Source of the DNA: Qipengyuania vesicularis
Lineage (GTDB): Bacteria; Pseudomonadota; Alphaproteobacteria; Sphingomonadales; Sphingomonadaceae
Length of the DNA: 64,000 nucleotides
Reading direction: 5' to 3'
NCBI RefSeq assembly: GCF_019711415.1
Contig: NZ_JAIGNJ010000001.1
Location: forward strand, 303,001 to 367,000
The notes beneath the pieces were generated by a model. It worked only from the letters and a program-made list of their open reading frames with translations, did not search any database and was not told where the DNA came from. The first letter of the stretch is position 1, and each line of letters begins with the position of its first letter. Shown here one piece after another: positions 42,788 to 51,013 of this stretch. The translations under genes were made by a program, and so were the position numbers.

Positions 42788-43993
42788 ATGCGCGAGCAAA
42801 TACTCGGATTCATAACGCCGACCATGGCGATCGTATTCTTCTTCGTTTTCCTGGTGATGTGGCACCGGGGGAAGATGGGGAGCTACGTCCTCGCTTTTGC
42901 GGCGTCGTACATCTTGTTCGCGATCGGATTCATGATCACCCATGTCGCCGATACGGCCGCTTCATGGACCTGGCACGCGACCCAGTTCTTCTACACGCTG
43001 AGCCTTGTGGTCGGCACTTGGGGCCTCGCGAGGCGCGTCGACCAGCCCGCACACCTTGGCATTTTCCTGACGATCTACCTCCTTGCGGCTTTCACGCTGG
43101 GCTTTGCGATCGTCATGTCGGCGGAAATCGGCACGCGCCTGATCATCGTCAATATTGCGTATGGCGCGATCAAGCTGGTGTGCATGATGATCCTCCTCGG
43201 CGCACCCCGGCGAGAGGCGATCGACAAGCTGATCATCGCCTTCCAGGCGGTGATGGCCGCGCAGTTTTTCGTCCGCCCCTCGATGACCCTGATGGTCGAG
43301 AACAGCATCCTGGCCAATGCCTATCGCGATTCTATCTACTACTCGGTGCTCAATTTCTCGCTCACCCTGTTGTCGCTGCTGGGGGCGGTCATCCTTATCG
43401 GGGCCTGCATTTACGACCAGATCCGAGCCGTGCGCGAAAAGGCGGAACTCGACCTCCTCACCGGCCTGCGCACCCGGCGCGGTTTCGAGCAGGACGTGCT
43501 TGCGCGGATCGAACAGGCCAAGGTCGAAGGTGTTCCGGTTTCGCTCGTTGTTGCCGATATCGACCACTTCAAGGCGGTCAACGATGTCTGGGGCCACCAG
43601 GTCGGCGACCGCGCCATCGCGGCATTCGGTAAGGTGATCGAGAACACTGTCCGGGACAACGACATCGCCGGCCGTATCGGAGGCGAGGAATTCTGTGTCC
43701 TGGCCTGGAATTGCGGGGGCGATGCCGCCGTTGCCATGGCGGAACGGATCCGCATGGGCTTTGCCGAAGTCAAGGTCGACGGCATGCCGGGCGATCACCG
43801 TCTGACCGCTTCCTTCGGCGTTGCCGGACGCCGCGAAGGCGAGGGATACGGCAAGGTCTTCGCGAGGGCGGATGCGGCGCTTTACACAGCGAAACAGGAA
43901 GGCCGCAATCGCACCGTTCGCGGCAGCCGGGATGAAAGCACGATCGCGCAGCTCCTCACGGACAAGGAAAAGACAGAGGCGGCGTCCGCCTAG
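42788..43993 (+). CDS. membrane GGDEF diguanylate cyclase
   Basis: This 401-residue protein has six hydrophobic segments at residues 10-215 and a C-terminal GGDEF domain at about residues 225-380. The active site is G-G-E-E-F, and an intact inhibitory site R-D-N-D precedes it by five residues (IAGRI). It should make cyclic di-GMP and be product-inhibited. The membrane part is not a recognised MASE1; it looks like an uncharacterised seven-helix-type sensor. It is divergent from ettA and convergent with the DUF1501 gene (stop codons overlap by 4 bp). Confidence 0.9.
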   Translation: MREQILGFITPTMAIVFFFVFLVMWHRGKMGSYVLAFAASYILFAIGFMITHVADTAASWTWHATQFFYTLSLVVGTWGLARRVDQPAHLGIFLTIYLLAAFTLGFAIVMSAEIGTRLIIVNIAYGAIKLVCMMILLGAPRREAIDKLIIAFQAVMAAQFFVRPSMTLMVENSILANAYRDSIYYSVLNFSLTLLSLLGAVILIGACIYDQIRAVREKAELDLLTGLRTRRGFEQDVLARIEQAKVEGVPVSLVVADIDHFKAVNDVWGHQVGDRAIAAFGKVIENTVRDNDIAGRIGGEEFCVLAWNCGGDAAVAMAERIRMGFAEVKVDGMPGDHRLTASFGVAGRREGEGYGKVFARADAALYTAKQEGRNRTVRGSRDESTIAQLLTDKEKTEAASA

Positions 43994-45138
43994 CCGATCA
44001 AACCGCCGACCGGTTGCGCGGCCCGCCCGGGGAACAATTCACGCAGCGTCCGCTCGGCATCGAGTGCGAAATGATCCGACAAAGCGCCTGCGAGAACGGC
44101 TTCGAGCGCCATCGTCGGCATCAGGTCGCGGCCCTCGTAAAGCTGCGATGGCGCAAGTCCGGGCCAGTCCGACACCACTCTGCCTCCCCTGACTGCGCCG
44201 CCCAGTAGGAGCGCTGCCCCACCCGTTCCGTGGTCGGTGCCGTTCGTCCCGTTGATGGCGACCGTCCGTCCGAACTCGGTGACGACGACGACCAGCGTGT
44301 CATCCCAGACCTCGCCGATTTCGCTGCGGAATGCGGAGACCAGCGTGTCGAGTCCCTTGTACCGGTTGCCAAGCATCCGCACCTGGCCGGCGTGGCTGTC
44401 CCAGCCGGGCAGGTCGAGCATAACTACGCGCGCGCCAGCCGGATCGGCCAGCATACGTCCGGCCAGTTGCCCAGCCTCCCTGGCCTGGCCGAGATTGCGA
44501 ATATCCGATGCATCGCGCAGGGCGTTGGCTTCCTGGGCCTGCTCCCACATCCGCGCCAGTTGCGGATCACCGGCGTAAAGACCCGGTATCCGTTCGAGCA
44601 GCGCCTCGCTGGCTTCGGGAAGATTACCGGGCGCGTAGGTAGATGCGGGCTGGTCACCGCGCAGCGCTAGCGGCATCGCCGAAGCGAGCGCAATGGCGGG
44701 TGGAGCGCTCGAACCCACCAGCCCGAGCAGCCGATTGAGGAATCCGTCTTTTCGCTCGAATGGCTTTCTGCCGCCGCTTTCCAGAAGATTCTGGGCATCG
44801 AAATGCGACCGTTCGCGATAGCTCGTCGCCACGGCGTGGACGACCAGCGCGTCTCCATCGGCATAGAGGCGACCCGTATCCGCCAAGGCGGGGTGGAGCG
44901 CGAACATGCTGTCGAGGCGCGGTGCCGCGTCGTAGTCGTCGATCCACTGTGCCCGGTGGGTAGCAAGACCGGGATCGCCCAGCGGGGCAGCCAGGGAGAG
45001 CCCGTCGGCCGCGCCGCGCTGGACCAGGAGCAGCAGGCGCTTGTCGCTCTCTGCCTGCGCCCAGGCCAGCCGCGGACCCGTCGCGGCCATCGCAAGTCCC
45101 ATCGCCCCGCCTGCAAGGATTTTCCGGCGTGTCGGCAT
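43990..45138 (-). CDS. DUF1501 family protein, Tat-exported
   Basis: This 382-residue protein has a twin-arginine-like signal (MPTRRKILAGGAMGLAMAA). It belongs to the DUF1501 family, distant sulfatase/alkaline-phosphatase-fold proteins. Typical sequences are LLLVQRGAADGLSLAAPLGDP, RSHFDAQNLLESG, LPGWDSHAGQ and VVVVTEFGRTVAINGTNGTDHGTGG. The last group is consistent with metal ligands. The biochemical role is not established. It lies 2 bp after the DUF1800 gene on the same strand, the usual genomic pairing. Confidence 0.85.
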   Translation of the reverse strand: MPTRRKILAGGAMGLAMAATGPRLAWAQAESDKRLLLLVQRGAADGLSLAAPLGDPGLATHRAQWIDDYDAAPRLDSMFALHPALADTGRLYADGDALVVHAVATSYRERSHFDAQNLLESGGRKPFERKDGFLNRLLGLVGSSAPPAIALASAMPLALRGDQPASTYAPGNLPEASEALLERIPGLYAGDPQLARMWEQAQEANALRDASDIRNLGQAREAGQLAGRMLADPAGARVVMLDLPGWDSHAGQVRMLGNRYKGLDTLVSAFRSEIGEVWDDTLVVVVTEFGRTVAINGTNGTDHGTGGAALLLGGAVRGGRVVSDWPGLAPSQLYEGRDLMPTMALEAVLAGALSDHFALDAERTLRELFPGRAAQPVGGLIG

Positions 45139-45140
45139 CC

Positions 45141-46526
45141 CTATCTCCTCAGCATTTCGGGTGAGACCATCAGCAAGGCGAAAGCCATTTCATTGCTTTC
45201 GGCCCAGTCGATGGTCTGACGGGTGGTCCGCGAGAGCGATCCGGGGAACAACGCCTCGGCAAGCGCGCGCGTGTCATCGAGCTTTGCGCTCGCGGCGATC
45301 CGCTCGGCCGCCTCCACTCGGCGCAAGAGCGCTGTCGACCCGGTCCAGCTGGCATCGCGATCGTCCCATCCGGCCGGCGAGCCGGGGGCCCATACTTGCT
45401 GGCCAAGGTCGCGCATCATCATAGCGAACCTGCGCTCGGGAAGCTGCGACTGCTCGCTGGCGCGCAACACGGCCACCGCCCATTCCCAGGGCTGGCGATA
45501 ACGCACAGGCCCGGATTGCCAGGCTTCCGGTGCGTCGATCAGCGCTTCGTAGACGGTGGGCAGATGCCCTCCACTGCCGAGAAAAGCGTCTGCAAGACGA
45601 TCGACGAGTGTCGAGGGTGGGGCATCGCCGGCAAAGTGGCGCGCCAACTTCGTAGCGATGAAGCGGGCGGTCGATGGATGGGCGGCAAGATCGTCGAGGA
45701 TAGCGAGTGCCTGTCGGGCGCCCGTATCGGGATAGTTGCGGCCCATCACACGGCGGACACCGGGTTGGTGGATGAAGGCGTAGAAATTCGCCCCGTTGGG
45801 CTGCGGTTCGGACGGATCGGTGAAGGGCATGCCCGGCACAGTCCAGCCGGTGAGCGCCTTGGCCAGTTCGATCACGTCCTCCTGCGCATAGCCGCCATCG
45901 ACTCCCAATGTGTGAAGCTCGAGAATCTCGCGGCCCAGGTTTTCGTTGAGTCCCCGTTCGGGACGACCGCGCCTCCGCCGGTTTCTTGCCGCCTTGCTAT
46001 CGGGGCCCTGCGAGCGCGACTGGTCGAGATAGGCAAGCATTGCCGGGTGTAGAGCGGCCGCACGCAGCAGGTCGGCGAAGAACCCGCCAACATGCAGGCG
46101 GATGGCGGCAAATTCGAAGGGACCGGCGAGCAGGGGGAGATGGGTCTTGTCGGTCGAAACCGCGAAGTGGTTTGCCCAGAAATGGACCATCCGCTCCATG
46201 AAGGGCGTGTTGCTTTCGATCGCGACGCGCGCACGCCGCGCCACGTCGCCTGCGTAGGTTTCCCGGTTGGATCGAGCGCGCAAGCGCTGCATTTCCTCGC
46301 GCTCCTCGGTGTCGGACGTGCTGCGCCGCATGTCACGATAGGCAAAGATATCCTCGACCGTTCGCCTAAGCTCTTCGCCATCAAGTGCCCGGTTACCGAG
46401 TTCAGGGGGAGCGGGGTCGAATGCCGCTACTTGCGCCTTGAGGTCTGCACGCGGGTCAAGCGGCAGGTCATCACCCCGGCGATAGCCGAGCCCGAACCTG
46501 TTCAGGGCGATGGCTGTTGGCGTCAT
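45141..46526 (-). CDS. DUF1800 family protein
   Basis: This 461-residue helical protein of the DUF1800 family starts ALNRFGLGYRRGDD. It carries the family signatures MVHFWANHFAVSTDK, LGREILELHTLGVDGGYAQEDVIELAKALTGWTV, and RFIATKLARHFAGDAPP. Its function is not known; it almost always pairs with DUF1501. The ATG at 46526 gives the family N-terminus. No signal peptide is obvious from this start, so the pair may split between cytoplasm and periplasm, or a longer start may be used. Confidence 0.85.
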   Translation of the reverse strand: MTPTAIALNRFGLGYRRGDDLPLDPRADLKAQVAAFDPAPPELGNRALDGEELRRTVEDIFAYRDMRRSTSDTEEREEMQRLRARSNRETYAGDVARRARVAIESNTPFMERMVHFWANHFAVSTDKTHLPLLAGPFEFAAIRLHVGGFFADLLRAAALHPAMLAYLDQSRSQGPDSKAARNRRRRGRPERGLNENLGREILELHTLGVDGGYAQEDVIELAKALTGWTVPGMPFTDPSEPQPNGANFYAFIHQPGVRRVMGRNYPDTGARQALAILDDLAAHPSTARFIATKLARHFAGDAPPSTLVDRLADAFLGSGGHLPTVYEALIDAPEAWQSGPVRYRQPWEWAVAVLRASEQSQLPERRFAMMMRDLGQQVWAPGSPAGWDDRDASWTGSTALLRRVEAAERIAASAKLDDTRALAEALFPGSLSRTTRQTIDWAESNEMAFALLMVSPEMLRR

Positions 46527-46584
46527 ATCTGCACGTTCGACCCTTGTTGGGCGCGGCGCAAGTATCGGATTGTCGCGCTTTTTC

Positions 46585-47925
46585 TCAGGTGGCGAAGTCA
46601 CGCCTTAGCAGCCCGGGCATGAACGCGACCTGCAGGATCGCGCGCACCACGAGGAAGAGGCAGAAGGACAGCCACAGGCCGTGGCTGCCGAGAGGCCAGG
46701 TGAGATAGAGTGCGATCGCGTAGACCAGCGCCGCCCCCATCATCGTCCACAGCAACCTCCCGGTCCAGCTTGCGCCGACATAGACGCCGTCGAGCACGAA
46801 CCCTGCGAGACCGGCAAAGGGGATCGCCACCAGCCAGGGGGCTAGTTCCTGCGCTGCGACACGGACCTCATCGGTGGCTGCAAAGCTGGCAAGGATGGGA
46901 TCGGCAAAAAGCGCGAAAGCAACGGCGACAATTACTGCTGCGGCCATGCCTCGCCACAGGATTGCGCGGACATAGGCCGTGAAGCCTGGGCGGTCCTTTG
47001 CCCCCTTGCGCTCGCCATTGAGCACCTGGGCAGCATTCTCGAAACCGTCGAGAAGCAAGGCGGTGAATACGAAGAGCTGGTAGATAATCCCGTTTGCGGC
47101 CAGCACCACGGCGCCGCGTTCGGCAGACAAGCGGGTAAGGGCGGCCAGTGCGACCATCAGGACCACCGTGCGAAGGAAGAGGTCACGGTTGACTGAAAGG
47201 AAGGGCTTGAGGTCGCGGATACGCGCGATACCGCCGGTTCTGGTGCGCTCGAGCAGTGCCCTCCCGCCGGCTCCGGCCAGCAGGATGACCGAAAGTGCCG
47301 TGAGCTTTGCGAATTCCGCGATGAAGCTCGACCAGCCGATGCCCGCAATGCCCCAGTCGAGGCCGAGGACGAACCAAAGGCCCAGCCCGACGTTGAGCAA
47401 GTTATAGGCCACTTCGACCAGCAGCACGGTCTTCATCCTGCGCTGGCCGACAAGGAAACCGATGGCCGCGAAATTGGCCATCACTGCAGGCGCGCTCCAG
47501 TAGCGGATATCGGCATAAATGCGCGCCGCTTCGCGAACCTCCCCGCTGGCGCCCAGAGCATCGAGAAATAGCGGCAAGAGGACCGGCTTTGCGAGCAGTA
47601 ACAGCGCAGCAATGGCGAGACCGACCAGCAGGCCGCGCAGGAGGACCGCGGCCTGTTCGGGCAGACCCGAGCGCGTACCCGCCTGAGCCACGAGCCCGGT
47701 CGTGCCGGTCTTGAGGAAGTTCATGACAGTGAACAGTACGGCGAAGAGGCGGGCGCCGATATCGACTGCGCCCTGCGTTGGTGCATCCCCGAGTTGCCCG
47801 ACAATCCACATGTCGCCGATCCCGATCAGCGCTGTGGCGACATTGGTCACCATAGCGGGCAGGGCAATCACCCAGATCGCGCGCGTGTCGAGTGGTCCCG
47901 CGGGATTGGAGGACGTAACAGTCAG
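46585..47925 (-). CDS. MATE family efflux transporter
   Basis: This is a 446-residue, twelve-helix cation-coupled multidrug/metabolite exporter of the MATE (DinF-like) class. ALPAMVTNVATALIGIGDMWIVGQLG opens the first half, and FLSVNRDLFLRTVVLMVA opens the second, the usual DinF spacing. No ATG lies near the domain start. A CTG at 47925, with AGGGAG 9 bp before it, is the best start, and longer in-frame ATG starts add unrelated sequence. DUF1800 and DUF1501 follow on the same strand, 58 bp away. Confidence 0.82.
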   Translation of the reverse strand: MTVTSSNPAGPLDTRAIWVIALPAMVTNVATALIGIGDMWIVGQLGDAPTQGAVDIGARLFAVLFTVMNFLKTGTTGLVAQAGTRSGLPEQAAVLLRGLLVGLAIAALLLLAKPVLLPLFLDALGASGEVREAARIYADIRYWSAPAVMANFAAIGFLVGQRRMKTVLLVEVAYNLLNVGLGLWFVLGLDWGIAGIGWSSFIAEFAKLTALSVILLAGAGGRALLERTRTGGIARIRDLKPFLSVNRDLFLRTVVLMVALAALTRLSAERGAVVLAANGIIYQLFVFTALLLDGFENAAQVLNGERKGAKDRPGFTAYVRAILWRGMAAAVIVAVAFALFADPILASFAATDEVRVAAQELAPWLVAIPFAGLAGFVLDGVYVGASWTGRLLWTMMGAALVYAIALYLTWPLGSHGLWLSFCLFLVVRAILQVAFMPGLLRRDFAT

Positions 47926-48085
47926 TTGGTATTTCTCCCTGGGATGTTGCCTTCGATCGATCGCGATTCCCCCGCCTAGCGGGAATCCTTGGCAGGTCAC
48001 AGCATTTCGGCCAGACAGCTTTGCGGAACCGGCGAAGGCTTCATATCGAACGTCCGCCTGGAACCGGCACGTGGAGATGATTGGG

Positions 48086-49309
48086 ATGCGGGGCCTTCTT
48101 CTTGGTTCGATTGTCGCAGCTTTGCTGCTCGGGAGTTGCGCTGCACCCAGAGCTGGAATCGAGGCAACCGCGATACCGGCGAGCGTTGCGGACAAGGCAC
48201 GCTGCGCCAGCAGCGATATCGCGGTCGATACGGATTTTGCTGCGGGCGCGCTCCAATCCTGCGTGATCGGAGAGGGAGGAGCCATAGCCATAACCCTCGC
48301 GCCCGAGGACGAACCACCCATCAACTGCAGTCCCTGGTATGCCTTCCGGGTGACCCCCGCCGCTCCGGTCGAAGTCGACATATCGCTGTCCTATACGGCA
48401 TGTGGTCACCGGTACTGGCCCAAGATCAGTCACGACGGTGTTGTCTGGACATATCTCGAACCCGACCAGGTGGTTGTCGCGGAGGTGGGCGAGAGCCGGA
48501 TGGCTCGATTGAACCTCGACAGCGACGGGCGCCCCTTCTTCATCGCGGCGCAGGAGATCGTGGTTTCCTCGACCTACGAGGCCTGGCTGGACAGCGTTGA
48601 GCCGCATCCGGACGTGAAACGAAGCCTCCTCGGAAAATCCGCAGAAGGGCGCGAGATTCCGATGCTGAACATCGGGAACACTTTGGCGCCCGCGCGCGAA
48701 ACGGTTGTCCTCGTGGGGCGACAGCATCCGCCAGAGGTCACCGGGGCCTTGGCCATGTTCCCGTTCGTCGAGGCGCTGTTGGCGGATGACGAGCTCGCGC
48801 GGGCCTATCGCGCGCGGTTCCAGACGGTCGTGGTGCCACTATTGAACCCCGATGGCGTCGAGCGCGGTTACTGGCGGCATGCGACTGGCGGCGTCGACCT
48901 AAACCGCGACTGGGGTAGGTTCACGCAGCCGGAAACGCGCCTCATGGGCGACCTGATCGCGGGGATACACGCCGACCCTGCGCGCAAGTTCATGCTGTTC
49001 CTCGACTTCCACTCGACCCAGAACGATGTGGTCTACACGCTCTCGAAAGACCTCGAAACCGATCCGGTCGGCTTTACCGATGCCTGGCTGGCCGAATACC
49101 AGGCCATGCTTCCGGGCTACGAAGTGGCCGAGAGACCCGGCTACAGCGCAGGACGCGGGGTAGCGAAGAACTGGATCTACGAAGAGTACGGAGTGCCCAC
49201 GGCGACCTTCGAACTGGGCGACGAGACCGACCGGGCGCTTGTCCGACGACTGGGCACAGCGGCGGCAAGGGCGATGATGAAGACGCTCCTGGAAACTCCC
49301 GCAAGCTGA
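48086..49309 (+). CDS. M14 family zinc carboxypeptidase, lipoprotein
   Basis: This 407-residue lipoprotein has a lipobox L-L-G-S-C with Cys 18. An N-terminal jelly-roll-like domain (residues 25-160) is followed by an M14 catalytic domain (residues 165-400). Zinc ligands are in GRQHPPEVTGA (H-x2-E) and FLDFHSTQND, substrate Arg/Asn in LNRDWGRF, and the catalytic Glu in ATFELGDET. This layout resembles cytosolic-carboxypeptidase-like (M14B) enzymes with an N-terminal beta domain. It starts at the second ATG, 9 bp after GGAG. It probably trims peptides or envelope peptides outside the inner membrane. Confidence 0.87.
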   Translation: MRGLLLGSIVAALLLGSCAAPRAGIEATAIPASVADKARCASSDIAVDTDFAAGALQSCVIGEGGAIAITLAPEDEPPINCSPWYAFRVTPAAPVEVDISLSYTACGHRYWPKISHDGVVWTYLEPDQVVVAEVGESRMARLNLDSDGRPFFIAAQEIVVSSTYEAWLDSVEPHPDVKRSLLGKSAEGREIPMLNIGNTLAPARETVVLVGRQHPPEVTGALAMFPFVEALLADDELARAYRARFQTVVVPLLNPDGVERGYWRHATGGVDLNRDWGRFTQPETRLMGDLIAGIHADPARKFMLFLDFHSTQNDVVYTLSKDLETDPVGFTDAWLAEYQAMLPGYEVAERPGYSAGRGVAKNWIYEEYGVPTATFELGDETDRALVRRLGTAAARAMMKTLLETPAS

Positions 49310-49348
49310 AGCAACCACTCCCCTTTCGGTGGGGACTGCATCGCAAAA

Positions 49349-49376
49349 GCCCCCGGCGAGGGAGATCGCCGGGGGC
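49349..49376 (-). terminator. intrinsic terminator after ompW
   Basis: An 11-bp stem (GCCCCCGGCGA/TCGCCGGGGGC) with a 6-nt loop. On the minus strand it is followed by TTTT, so it ends the ompW transcript; it may also act on the convergent M14 gene. Confidence 0.8.
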
Positions 49377-49421
49377 CTCCGGATTGCGCACCGATATGGG
49401 AGGTTCGGTGCGACCAGCCGA

Positions 49422-50090
49422 TCAGAAACGGAAAGCCACGCCCGCGCTGATGACCCATGGATCGAGCTTGTGCTCGGTTTCGATCGCTAGGGTTTCCCCT
49501 GCGTACCAACGCGCGGTCGTGTCGACGAAATAGCGCTTGGCATCGAGGGTCAGTCCGAAACCGTTCTCGCCGAGGCTGATGTCGGTGCCTGCCTGTAATA
49601 CGAAGCCGAATTCGTCCGACAACGTCGTGCGGGTGACGCCGAGCGGGATGGTGTCCGCGCCCGGTTCGACATCGACCCACCAGAAATAGGTCGCACCTGC
49701 GCCGATATAGGGTTTCACCGCGCCCGCATCGAAATGATACTTGGCGGTAAAGGTCGCGGGAATGACCTTGCCGTCAGACACCAGTTCCGCGCCGGTCAGG
49801 CCCGATACTGCATCGACATCATGTTGCGTCAGGCAGCAGATCGTTTCGATCGAGAAATTGGGGCTGACGAAGTATTCGATCGCCAGCGTGGGCACGACAT
49901 TGTCGTTCGCTTCTGTTTGCGTGCCGGCAGGCAGGCCGACATTGTCGGTCGTGAATTCGGTGATCTTGCCGTCCGGAGCGACATAGGTTCCGAGCACCTT
50001 GATCTGCAGCTTGCCCTCGTCGTCCTGCGCCTGGGCAGGCGCGGCAAGCATTGCCAGACCGCCGAGTGAAGCCACGAGCAGATTTTTCAT
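49422..50090 (-). CDS. ompW: OmpW family outer membrane protein
   Basis: This 222-residue beta-barrel protein has a signal peptide (residues 1-21, LAAPAQAQ). The OmpW pattern is VVPTLAIEYFVSPNFSIETICC, PYIGAGATYFWW, FGFVLQAGTDISLGENGFGLTLDAKRYFVDT, and a C-terminal Phe (VAFRF). OmpW forms an eight-stranded barrel with a hydrophobic channel. In E. coli ompW is FNR-controlled; here an FNR-type box lies in the divergent promoter region shared with an Fnr-like gene. Confidence 0.9.
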   Translation of the reverse strand: MKNLLVASLGGLAMLAAPAQAQDDEGKLQIKVLGTYVAPDGKITEFTTDNVGLPAGTQTEANDNVVPTLAIEYFVSPNFSIETICCLTQHDVDAVSGLTGAELVSDGKVIPATFTAKYHFDAGAVKPYIGAGATYFWWVDVEPGADTIPLGVTRTTLSDEFGFVLQAGTDISLGENGFGLTLDAKRYFVDTTARWYAGETLAIETEHKLDPWVISAGVAFRF

Positions 50091-50184
50091 TTCCTTGTCC
50101 TCTGGCGCTGCAGTGGCCGCACCTCGCGGCCCAGGGTTCTTGCTGCGCATGGCGGTGAGGTAGGGGCCCGCAAATTTCCGCGCA

Positions 50185-50198
50185 TTGATCTGGATCAA
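50185..50198. promoter_or_regulatory. FNR/FixK box, ompW-regulator intergenic
   Basis: TTGATCTGGATCAA is a perfect TTGAT-N4-ATCAA site. If it activates at -41.5, the plus-strand transcript would start exactly at the A of the regulator ATG (50233), and the minus-strand transcript at about 50150, 60 bp before the ompW ATG. No good -10 is seen for the plus strand. Confidence 0.85.
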
Positions 50199-50232
50199 GG
50201 AACTGGCAGGCCGATTGTCGGACAGGGATTGC

Positions 50233-50934
50233 ATGATGAAATGCGTCCCCGCCTTCGAACTGTTTGCCAGCCGGGTCCTGCCGCCGAGGCTTCCCGCCTG
50301 TGAATTGGCAGAGTTCCAGTCGCTCGCGCGCTCCAGCCAGCTGACGAAAGAGCAATCGCTCGATTTCCAGCACGGCGGATCGCAATTCGTATTCCTGGCG
50401 CGCGGAGCAACGAAGCTGGTCGCGCATGCCTCTGAATCGCGCGACCAGATCGTGGCATTCCATTTCGCGGGAGACGTGTTCGCTGTCCCCGAAGCCGATA
50501 ACTACTCCTACTCGGTCAGCGCCCTGAAGGACTGCGATGTCCTGTCATTTCCGAGCGAGGAATTCCTGTCCCTGGCATCGAACGACACAAAGGTGCTGCG
50601 CCACTTGCTTGACAATACCACACTCTCGCTACGCCGCTGCCGGGAGAAGACGGTTGCGCTGGGCCGCAAGACCGCTGGCGAGCGGATCGCCGTCTTCCTG
50701 CTCGGCATGGCGGAGCGGATCGGTGTCGAACAGGACGGCCGGATATCGCTCGACCTGCCCATGTCTCGCCGTGACATATCGGAGAGCCTCGGCCTCACGA
50801 TCGAAACGGTCAGCAGGCAATTCACCAAGCTGAAGGACGACGGAGTGATCGCGACGACGGGCAGGTCGGGCGTGGTTCTTCGCAAACCGGCACATCTTCG
50901 CGATCGAGCCGGCTTCATGCGCGATGCCGCATGA
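50233..50934 (+). CDS. Crp/Fnr family regulator (FNR/FixK type)
   Basis: This 233-residue regulator has an N-terminal region with CVPAFELF...LPACELAEF (cysteines at residues 4 and 26, with more cysteines later), a cyclic-nucleotide-fold sensor, and a C-terminal HTH. The recognition helix [19 protein letters not shown] is FNR-like (E-x2-S-R). ATG 50233 or 50236 could be used. It sits directly before ccoN with matching boxes at its own promoter and at ccoN and hemN, so it is the likely activator. Whether it holds an oxygen-sensing [4Fe-4S] cluster is uncertain from the Cys spacing. Confidence 0.85.
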   Translation: MMKCVPAFELFASRVLPPRLPACELAEFQSLARSSQLTKEQSLDFQHGGSQFVFLARGATKLVAHASESRDQIVAFHFAGDVFAVPEADNYSYSVSALKDCDVLSFPSEEFLSLASNDTKVLRHLLDNTTLSLRRCREKTVALGRKTAGERIAVFLLGMAERIGVEQDGRISLDLPMSRRDISESLGLTIETVSRQFTKLKDDGVIATTGRSGVVLRKPAHLRDRAGFMRDAA

Positions 50935-50948
50935 TTTCTTTTTCGAAT

Positions 50949-50962
50949 TTGATCTGGATCAA
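50949..50962 (+). promoter_or_regulatory. FNR/FixK box before ccoN
   Basis: TTGATCTGGATCAA, identical to the box before the regulator. At -41.5 it would set the start of transcription at 50997, leaving a 17-bp leader with a GGACGGAG-type ribosome site before the ccoN ATG at 51014. Confidence 0.9.
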
Positions 50963-51013
50963 TGCCCTTCGCGGGCCAGCCGCCTAGTCACCGGCAAAAG
51001 GACGGAGAATTCT

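Noticed and set aside
50924-51013. A longer ccoN starting at 50924
   Set aside because: The extension would translate through the FNR box and ribosome site; the ATG at 51014 fits the leader and the family N-terminus.
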